Assembly: GCF_005938675.2 (NCBI RefSeq)
Contig: NZ_VCCH02000075.1
Span: 1-42,227, forward strand
DNA length: 42,227 bases
Direction of reading: 5' to 3'
DNA from: Mycobacterium sp. KBS0706
Lineage (GTDB): Bacteria; Pseudomonadota; Alphaproteobacteria; DSM-16000; Inquilinaceae
The stretch's first letter is position 1, and every line of letters begins with the position of its first letter. The translations under genes and the position numbers were made by a program. Below the pieces are notes generated by a model. The model saw nothing but the letters and a program-made list of their open reading frames with translations. It did no database searches and was not told the DNA's origin. This document shows positions 35,443 to 42,227 of this stretch, piece by piece.

Positions 35443-36286
35443 TCGAGAACCGGCCGCTGGGCACGCTGCTGGCCCATTTCGTCCTGATCGTCGGGATCGT
35501 GCTGGTCGCCTTCCCGGTCTACTACACCTTCATCGCCTCGACCTACCCGACCCAGGCGATCCTGTCGCCGCCGCTGCCGCTGGTGCCGGGCGGCGAGTTC
35601 CTGGCCAATTACGGCGGCGCGCTGTTCGGCGGATCGGGCCGGATCGGCGGCATCGACATGGTCCGGGTGCTGTTCAATACCACGGTGGTCGCACTGGCGA
35701 TCGCGGTCGGCAAGATCGTGATCTCGCTCTTGTCGGCCTACGCCATCGTGTTCTTCCGCTTCCCGCTGCGGCTGGTGTTCTTCTGGATGATCTTCGTCAC
35801 GCTGATGCTGCCGGTCGAGGTGCGCATCGTGCCGACCTACCAGGTGATCGTGGATCTCGGCCTGCTCGACAGCTATGCCGGGCTGACCGTGCCGCTGATG
35901 GCGTCGGCCACCGCCACCTTCCTGTTCCGCCAGTTCTTCCTGACCATCCCGGATGAGCTGGTGGAGGCGGCGCGGATCGACGGCGCCGGCCCGCTGCGCT
36001 TCCTGCGCGACATCCTGCTGCCGCTGTCGCGCACCAACATCGCGGCCCTGTTCGTGATCACCTTCATCTATGGCTGGACCCAGTATCTGTGGCCGCTCTT
36101 GGTGACCAACGACAACAGCATGAACACGATCATCATCGCCCTGCGCAAGATGATCTCCTTCGCCGATGCCGACACCGAATGGAACCTGGTGATGGCGACC
36201 ACGATCCTGGCCATCATCCCGCCGGTGGTGATCGTCCTGCTGATGCAGCGCTGGTTCGTCAAAGGCCTGATCGAGAGCGAAAAGTA

Positions 36287-36287
<1 letters not shown>
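35439..36287 (+). CDS. ugpE: sn-Glycerol-3-phosphate ABC transporter, permease
   Basis: The 282-residue product has six helices, starting 'MIENRPLGTLLAHFVLIVGI'. The EAA loop is 'ELVEAARIDGAGPLRFLRDI' and the C-terminal 'FADADTEWNLVMATTILAII' matches UgpE. It partners UgpA in the channel. The start overlaps ugpA (ATGA) and its stop overlaps the ugpC start by one base (TAATG), so the three genes are coupled. Confidence 0.94.
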
Positions 36288-37369
<1,082 letters not shown>

Positions 37370-37418
37370 TACCGTGGAGACCGCGATCGGGGTCTCTCAC
37401 CGCTGTCTGTGCAGTCCG

Positions 37419-37554
37419 ATTGCCTCTCCCGCTTGCGGGAGAGGTCGGAGACGCGAAGCGGCTCCGGGTGAGGGGAGTTTGTCGAGGCCTGGGCCAGCCC
37501 TCACCCGGCCGTCCTGCGGACGTCCGACCTCTCCCGCCAGGCGGGAGAGGCAAT
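37419..37554. repeat. Nested palindromic repeat after ugpC
   Basis: The outer arms ATTGCCTCTCCCGC (37419-37432) and GCGGGAGAGGCAAT (37541-37554) match perfectly over 14 bp. Each end also folds on itself (CTCTCCCGC-TT-GCGGGAGAG and its counterpart near 37529-37548), and an inner pair CCGGGTGAGGG/CCCTCACCCGG spans the middle. It shares words with the repeat at 8705-8821. It could end the ugp transcript. Confidence 0.78.
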
Positions 37555-37580
37555 ACGAGAAGACGCTCGACATCCTGTTC

Positions 37581-37615
37581 GAAAAGCAAAGGGGCCGGAC
37601 GTGACGTCCAGCCCC
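37581..37615 (-). terminator. Intrinsic terminator of the first M28 peptidase gene
   Basis: On the minus strand GGGGCTGGACGT and ACGTCCGGCCCC (37591-37615) form a long stem with one mismatch, followed by TTTGCTTTTC. It lies 18 nt after the peptidase stop. Confidence 0.75.
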
Positions 37616-37633
37616 GATCGTCAAACCCCGCCC

Positions 37634-39232
37634 TCAGCGGATGGTCAGGCCGCCCTTGAACAGCGGGCTGCGCTTGGCTGCCGCCGCGCGCTTGGCGGCC
37701 GAGGCTGCGAATTCCGCAGTGTCGGTTACCGGGTCGCCCCGCATCCCGAACACGATCACCGAATTCGCCACCGCGTCCGAGAACTGGTCCAGCGCCGTGT
37801 TGCTGATGTTGGCGATGCCGTCGCAGGGCTGATGGTAGCAGGCGTCGTAGGGCTGGCCCGCCGTGCCGCCATAGATCCGCGCCTCGGCCTCGGATTTGAC
37901 GTTCTCGGCGCCGCTGAACAGGCCGCCGGCCGGGATGCCGTTCTCGATGAACGGGCCGTAGTCGGACCGGCCGTCGAAGGCGGTGGGGGTGGTGGCCAGG
38001 TTCTTCCGGGCGAAATGGGCCAGGAACACGTTCTCGATCAGGCCCGAGCCGTCCGGCCCGGCATCCGGCGTGTCGGAGCCGTTGCCGTCATAGACGAAGC
38101 GCACATAGTTGGGCGAACCGAGCATGTCGAAGTTCAGGTTCAGCAGGATCTTCGCCTTCTCGGCATCGCTGAGCGATTCGACGTAATGGGTCGAGCCGAG
38201 CAGCCCCAGCTCCTCGCCGCCCCAGAAGGCGAAGCGCACCTTGTTGCGCAGCAGCAGCTGGCGGCGGCCGACCTGCTCGGCGACCTCGAGATTGGTCGCG
38301 GTGCCGCTGCCATTGTCGTTGATGCCCGGGCCGACCTGCACCGAATCGAGATGCGCGCCGACCGTGACGATCTTGTTCGGGTTGCCGAAGCGGGTGTCGG
38401 CGATGACGTTCCAGGTCGTCCTAGGCTCGTTGATCGCCTCGACCTTGATGCGGACGGTCACCGGGCCGGACTGGGCCTGGGTGTACAGCTCGTTGCCGAC
38501 CTCGAAGGTGGTGAACACCCCCGGATACGGCCGGGGCGCGCCGAGGCCGACGCCTTCGACCACCTCGGTCCGGCCGGGCTGGCCCTCATTCATGATGATG
38601 ACGCCGATGGCGCCGGCCGCCTCCGCCATCTCCGCCTTCTGGGCGAAGGGGCAGGTGCCGCGCTGGATCAGGGCGATCGCCCCCGCCGTCTCGGGCGGAT
38701 AGTCGGCGGCCTCGCAGCCGCTGGCCGAGCTCGGCTCCGGCGTCGGCGGCAGCACGATGTTGTTGGTCGGCACCACCCGGCCGGTGACCTCGGTCGAGGC
38801 GGAATAGAGCGTGGTCGCGAAATCGGTGTTGGGCGTATAGGCCCGCGGCGACGGCGACACCCGCGCGAATTCCGGCGTGCCGGTCTCCAGGAAGAAGTCG
38901 AACTGGAACGGCTGGAGCGTGACCTGGTAGCCGGCCCGCTGCAGCCGCTGCTTCACATAGTCGACCGAGGCCTTGTAGCCCGGCAGGCCGGCGGCGCGGT
39001 TGCCGCCATTGGCGGTGGCGATCGCCTGCAGCGCCGTCAGGTGCTGGCGGATGCCGGCGACCGTAACTGCCCGCTGCAGGTCGGCGCTGATCAGCCCGGT
39101 GATCAGGTCGCCGATCAGGCCGCGCTGGGCGGCCGCCGACGGGACGGTGTTGGTGGTGGCGGCCAGGGCCGAGGACGCAGGGATGGCGATGGCGGTCGCC
39201 AGCAAGGCGGCCGCCAGATGACGCAGTTTCAC
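37634..39232 (-). CDS. Secreted M28 family zinc peptidase with PA domain (copy 1)
   Basis: The 532-residue product has a signal peptide (cleavage ALA|ATT near residue 24). A PA domain is inserted at about 140-260 ('CEAADYPPETAGAIALIQRG', then 'GAIGVIIMNEGQPGRTEV'). The M28 catalytic domain carries zinc ligands in GAHLDSVQVGPGINDNGSG (His, Asp), GGEELGLLGS (Glu pair), NFDMLG (Asp) and YHQPCD (His). Proteins of this build are exported aminopeptidases. The last 30 residues are alanine/lysine-rich and end KGGLTIR, like copy 2. It has its own promoter region and terminator and lies after its paralogue on the minus strand. Confidence 0.93.
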   Translation of the reverse strand: MKLRHLAAALLATAIAIPASSALAATTNTVPSAAAQRGLIGDLITGLISADLQRAVTVAGIRQHLTALQAIATANGGNRAAGLPGYKASVDYVKQRLQRAGYQVTLQPFQFDFFLETGTPEFARVSPSPRAYTPNTDFATTLYSASTEVTGRVVPTNNIVLPPTPEPSSASGCEAADYPPETAGAIALIQRGTCPFAQKAEMAEAAGAIGVIIMNEGQPGRTEVVEGVGLGAPRPYPGVFTTFEVGNELYTQAQSGPVTVRIKVEAINEPRTTWNVIADTRFGNPNKIVTVGAHLDSVQVGPGINDNGSGTATNLEVAEQVGRRQLLLRNKVRFAFWGGEELGLLGSTHYVESLSDAEKAKILLNLNFDMLGSPNYVRFVYDGNGSDTPDAGPDGSGLIENVFLAHFARKNLATTPTAFDGRSDYGPFIENGIPAGGLFSGAENVKSEAEARIYGGTAGQPYDACYHQPCDGIANISNTALDQFSDAVANSVIVFGMRGDPVTDTAEFAASAAKRAAAAKRSPLFKGGLTIR

Positions 39233-39235
39233 GAT

Positions 39236-39366
39236 GGTCCCCCTTCAAGTCGTTGCGGTGGGGCTTGTGGCCGCCCGGATCGCAATCGAATGGCCCGTGT
39301 TTCGGCCCGCCCCCACTTGGCCAGCACTGTCCAGCAGCGCTGGGAAAGGCGTCAATATAATTTTTG
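39236..39366 (-). promoter_or_regulatory. Promoter and leader of M28 copy 1, duplicated at copy 2
   Basis: Read on the minus strand, TTGACG with an 18-nt spacer and GACAGT begins a leader of about 100 nt that contains GCGATCCGG, a CAAGCCCCACCGCAAC block and AAGGGGGACC before the start codon. The same blocks in the same order stand before M28 copy 2. Beyond it, 39367-39480 is AT-rich and shows no gene. Confidence 0.55.
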
Positions 39367-39488
39367 AATCTTGTTTTGATCTGTATTTGCAGAAATTTGA
39401 TACGGTCGATTTTCGTCTGACAATTTCTACACGGCTTCGAAAATAACCAGCGTATTGCCTGACAAATTACTGATCTCACCAAACGGAA

Positions 39489-39518
39489 CGGGGTCCGGAC
39501 GCGAGCGCCCGGACCCCG
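39489..39518 (-). terminator. Terminator of the second M28 peptidase gene
   Basis: On the minus strand CGGGGTCCGG and CCGGACCCCG pair over 10 bp around a 10-nt loop, followed by TTCCGTTT. It lies about 20 nt after the copy 2 stop. Confidence 0.7.
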
Positions 39519-39537
39519 AAACCCGGCTGACGCGACG

Positions 39538-41157
39538 TCAGCGGATCATCAGCGGACCCTTGTAGAGCGCGCCCTTCGTCGCCGTCCGGGCGACCCGCTT
39601 GGCCGAGGCGGACGCCGCCAGGCCGACCGGGTCGACCACCGGGTCGCGCCGCTGGGCGAACACCACGACCGAGTTCGCCACCGCATCCGAGAACTGGTCG
39701 AGCACGGTGTTGTTGATGTTGGCGATGGTGTCGCAAGCCTGGTGGTAGCAGGGATCATAGGCTATGCCCGCAGTGCCGCCGTAGATCCGCGCCTGGGCCT
39801 CGGTCTTGATCACCTCGGCGCCGGTGAAGATGCCGCCGGCCGGGATGCCGGCATCGGTGAAGGCGACGTAGTCCGACCGGCCGTCGAAGGCCGTCGGATC
39901 GGTCGCCAGGTTGCGCTGGGCGAAGAAGGCCAGGAACACGTTCTCGACCAGGCCGGAGCCGTTCGGGCCCGCCGCGTCCGGGAAGGTCGACCCGTTGCCG
40001 TCATAGACGAAGCGGACGTAGTTCGGCGACGCCAGCATGTCGAAGTCCAGCATCACCTTGACCTTCGCGCGCTCGGCGTCGCTCAGCGACTCGACATAGT
40101 GGAACGCGCCGAGCAGCCCGAGCTCCTCGGCCCCGAAGAAGGCGAACCGCACCTTGTTGCGCAGGAGCAGCTGGCGGCGGCCCAGCTGCTCGGCGACCTC
40201 GAGGTCGGTCGCGGTGCCGCTGCCGTCGTCGTTGATGCCCGGGCCCGCGGGCACCGAATCATTGTGGGCGCCGACCACCACGACCGAGTCGGGCCGGCCG
40301 AAATACGTCTCGCCGAGGACGTTCGAGGTCGGACGGTTCTCGGACAGCGTGTTGGTGGTGACATGCACGGTCACCGGGCCGGCCTGGGTCTGGGCATAGA
40401 GGTCGGCGCCGACCTGGAACGTCGCCTTGAGCACCGGGATGTCGATCGGCACGTCCATGGCGGCGGTGGGGAACAGGTCGGTGCGCCCGGGCTGGCCTTC
40501 GTTGAAGATGACCACGGCCTTGGCGCCGGCCGCCTTGGCGTTGGCCGCCTTGACGCTGAAGTCGCAGGTGCCGCGCTGGACCAGCGCGATGTTGCCTGAC
40601 ACCGCGGCCGGGAAATCCGCGGCCTCGCAGCCGCTGCTCGAGTTCGGCGCCGGCGCCGGCGGGATCTCGATGTCGTTGGTCGGCACCAGCCGGCCGATGA
40701 CGTCGCCCGAGCCGGAGAACGGCATCGTGGTGAAGTCGGTGTCCTCGACGAAGGTCTTCGGGGTCGGCGCCGTCTCGGCGAAGGTGCCGGGCCCGAGCTC
40801 CTCATAGAACGGGATGTCGAAGTTCTGCACCGTCACCCGGTAGCCGGCGCGCTGCAGCCGCTGCTTGAGGTAGTTGACCGTGGCGACGTTGCCCGGCGTG
40901 CCCGCGGCGCGGGTGCCGCCATTGGCGTCGGCGATCCGCTGCAGGGCGGCGAGATGCAGGCGGATGCCGTTAACGGTGACCGCGCGCTGCAGGTCCAGGC
41001 TCATCAGCGTCGTGATCAGGTCGCCGAGCGGATTGCCCAGCGACAGGGTGCTGGCGGAAACCTTGGTGACCGCGGGCGCCGACTGGGCCAGGGCCGAGGA
41101 CACGGGAAGGGCGATGACGGACGCCAGCGCGGCGGCCGCCAGATGACTCAGTCTCAC
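39538..41157 (-). CDS. Secreted M28 family zinc peptidase with PA domain (copy 2)
   Basis: The 539-residue product is a paralogue of the downstream gene along its whole length. It has a signal peptide (cleavage ALA|QSA near residue 24), a PA domain ('CEAADFPAAVSGNIALVQRG'), and zinc-site motifs GAHNDSVPAGPGINDDGSG, GAEELGLLGA, DFDMLAS and YHQACD. Long stretches are nearly identical to copy 1, for example 'GRRQLLLRNKVRFAF', 'SPNYVRFVYDGNGS' and 'ALDQFSDAVANSV' (here VLDQ). The N-terminal pro-region and PA domain differ most, which suggests altered substrate access. It ends KGPLMIR. Its own terminator and promoter frame it. Confidence 0.93.
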   Translation of the reverse strand: MRLSHLAAAALASVIALPVSSALAQSAPAVTKVSASTLSLGNPLGDLITTLMSLDLQRAVTVNGIRLHLAALQRIADANGGTRAAGTPGNVATVNYLKQRLQRAGYRVTVQNFDIPFYEELGPGTFAETAPTPKTFVEDTDFTTMPFSGSGDVIGRLVPTNDIEIPPAPAPNSSSGCEAADFPAAVSGNIALVQRGTCDFSVKAANAKAAGAKAVVIFNEGQPGRTDLFPTAAMDVPIDIPVLKATFQVGADLYAQTQAGPVTVHVTTNTLSENRPTSNVLGETYFGRPDSVVVVGAHNDSVPAGPGINDDGSGTATDLEVAEQLGRRQLLLRNKVRFAFFGAEELGLLGAFHYVESLSDAERAKVKVMLDFDMLASPNYVRFVYDGNGSTFPDAAGPNGSGLVENVFLAFFAQRNLATDPTAFDGRSDYVAFTDAGIPAGGIFTGAEVIKTEAQARIYGGTAGIAYDPCYHQACDTIANINNTVLDQFSDAVANSVVVFAQRRDPVVDPVGLAASASAKRVARTATKGALYKGPLMIR

Positions 41158-41159
41158 GA

Positions 41160-41292
41160 TCGGTCCCCCTTAAGTGTTGCGGTGGGGCTTATGGCCGCCG
41201 GATCGCAAAACAAATGGCCTCGGTCCGGCCAGCCCCCCACGAGGCAAGCACTGTCCGGCAGCGTGGGGACAGACGTCAACATTACCGATTTA
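41160..41292 (-). promoter_or_regulatory. Promoter and leader of M28 copy 2
   Basis: On the minus strand TTGACG, an 18-nt spacer and GACAGT lead into GCGATCCGG, AAGCCCCACCGCAAC and AAGGGGGACC before the ATG, in the same order and nearly the same spacing as at copy 1. The AT-rich stretch 41293-41425 beyond it holds no visible gene. Confidence 0.55.
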
Positions 41293-41425
41293 GGGCAATT
41301 TGTCTGAAACTCTGTTCAAACATTTGCGTTATACGTTAACAATTCTACCGATCGGCGGCGTCTCATCTGAGATTTCGCCAGACAAAATTGGCGCACCCTT
41401 TTCTATACTGCACTGCGGCACATCG

Positions 41426-42040
41426 TCATGCGGAGAAGTACTGGTTCCAGACCTCCGCCACTTCAGTGTCGGCCAGGAGGCGGTTCCAGAGGGTGCTGAG
41501 CGGCGTCATCTCCTCGCGGAAGTCGTACCAGGTCAGCAGCAGCAGCAGATACAGGTCGACAGCGCTCCGCCGCTCCCCCAGCAGGAACGGGCCGGGCATC
41601 AGCGCGTCGGCGACCAGCGCCCAGTAGCGGTCGACGGCGCGGTCCGCCGCCTCCCGCACCGCCGGCGCGCCGGCGGGGTCGGCGGTGTAGCGCTCGGGAT
41701 AGGCTTGGCGCAGCACGGCGCCGTACAGGTTCACCGCCATGAACAGCAGCCAGCGGTCGAAGCGGGCGCGGTCGGCGCTGCCGGGAGGCGGCGCCAACCC
41801 GGCCGCGGGATGGGCATCGACCAGGTGCAGGATCATCGCCGCCGATTCGGTCAGCACCGTGCCATCCGGCAGCACCAGCGTCGGGATCTCGCCCATCGGG
41901 TTGAGGCGCAGATAATCGGGATCGCGGTGCTCGCCGGTCTTGTGGTCGACGCGGATCCGCTCGCAGGGCACGCCGGCCAGGCGCAGCACGAGGTCGGGGG
42001 CGAAGGCGCCGGTGTCCTTGTTCCAGTACAGCCTGTACAT
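41426..42040 (-). CDS. Glutathione S-transferase family protein
   Basis: The 204-residue product has the thioredoxin-like N-terminal domain (MYRLYWNKDTGAFAPDLVL; 'LNPMGEIPTLVLPDGTVLTE' followed by SAAMILHL, the glutathione-binding PxL and E-S pair) and an all-helical C-terminal domain with 'FLLGERRSAVDLYLLLLLTW'. The active-site residue is not a clear serine or cysteine; the WNKDTGAFAP segment lies where it would be. GGGAGGG supports the ATG at 42040 over one at 42076. The substrate is unknown. Confidence 0.9.
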   Translation of the reverse strand: MYRLYWNKDTGAFAPDLVLRLAGVPCERIRVDHKTGEHRDPDYLRLNPMGEIPTLVLPDGTVLTESAAMILHLVDAHPAAGLAPPPGSADRARFDRWLLFMAVNLYGAVLRQAYPERYTADPAGAPAVREAADRAVDRYWALVADALMPGPFLLGERRSAVDLYLLLLLTWYDFREEMTPLSTLWNRLLADTEVAEVWNQYFSA

Positions 42041-42142
42041 CGCCGCGCCCTCCCGATTCCGGACCGCTGCAACCATGATGGCGCGAAACCGGCCGGGATC
42101 AACGCCCTGCGCGCCGCGGCTTGCTGCAATGCAGCGACTCGG

Positions 42143-42170
42143 TTGCCCCCTGAGATTCAGGTGCTATTGT
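42143..42170 (+). promoter_or_regulatory. Possible promoter for a gene beyond the right edge
   Basis: TTGCCC (42143-42148), a 16-nt spacer containing the small dyad CTGAGATTCAG, and TATTGT (42165-42170) form a fair plus-strand promoter. No gene follows before the window ends, so the match cannot be tested here. Confidence 0.3.
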
Positions 42171-42227
42171 GCGGCCCGTTTCGCGGGCGGCCTCAGGCGC
42201 CGCGCTCTCACCCAGGACGGACGGTCC

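Noticed and set aside
37370..37633. CRISPR-like repetition in the ugpC-M28 gap
   Set aside because: The repeats are inverted arms of one nested palindrome, not regular direct repeats with spacers.
42143..42227. Small structured RNA at the right edge
   Set aside because: GC-rich dyads occur, but nothing matches SRP RNA, 6S RNA or a tRNA, and the sequence is cut by the window end.

Overview
This GC-rich window (roughly 70 % G+C by eye, strong GC bias at third codon positions) looks like chromosomal DNA of an alphaproteobacterium, most plausibly of the Rhodospirillales/Azospirillum-Inquilinus type. The call rests on codon bias, family resemblance and the palindromic intergenic repeats; no rRNA or marker gene fixes the genus. 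No tRNA, rRNA, CRISPR array, integrase or transposase was seen.

Left part (1-7 kb): the end of a ParA-like ATPase gene; a phzF-ridA pair divergent from a LysR regulator; an OmpR-type response regulator whose receiver has lost its acidic pocket; a divergent PRPP synthetase; a secreted cupin; and a ROK repressor-like regulator.

7-12.5 kb: a five-gene Opp/Dpp-type ABC importer whose binding protein resembles chitooligosaccharide/cellobiose binders. An 18-bp palindrome very like the DasR/NagR 'dre' operator sits directly before its promoter region.

12.6-21.9 kb: the most striking locus. A long operon encodes an exported LysM-FecR-Ig-like protein, an exported protein of about 1,630 residues with about 15 PKD-like repeats, and a membrane class III adenylate cyclase with a large periplasmic sensor region. 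A good promoter precedes it and a 9-bp hairpin follows. I infer an envelope or surface sensing system that outputs cAMP.

22-31.4 kb: membrane PQQ glucose dehydrogenase (gcd); a VOC/cupin pair divergent from a MarR regulator with two palindromic operators between them; an AnsP-type asparagine permease; a decayed copA end followed by intact cueR; a lipid kinase convergent with and overlapping nhaA; and recX.

31.5-37.4 kb: a glycerol/glycerol-3-phosphate cluster, glpK-ugpB-ugpA-ugpE-ugpC, with a CRP-like site before ugpB. 37.6-41.2 kb: two tandem secreted M28 peptidases duplicated together with promoter and leader. The window ends with a glutathione S-transferase.

Two families of palindromic repeats lie between genes. 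In both ABC operons one sits exactly between the binding-protein gene and the first permease gene.
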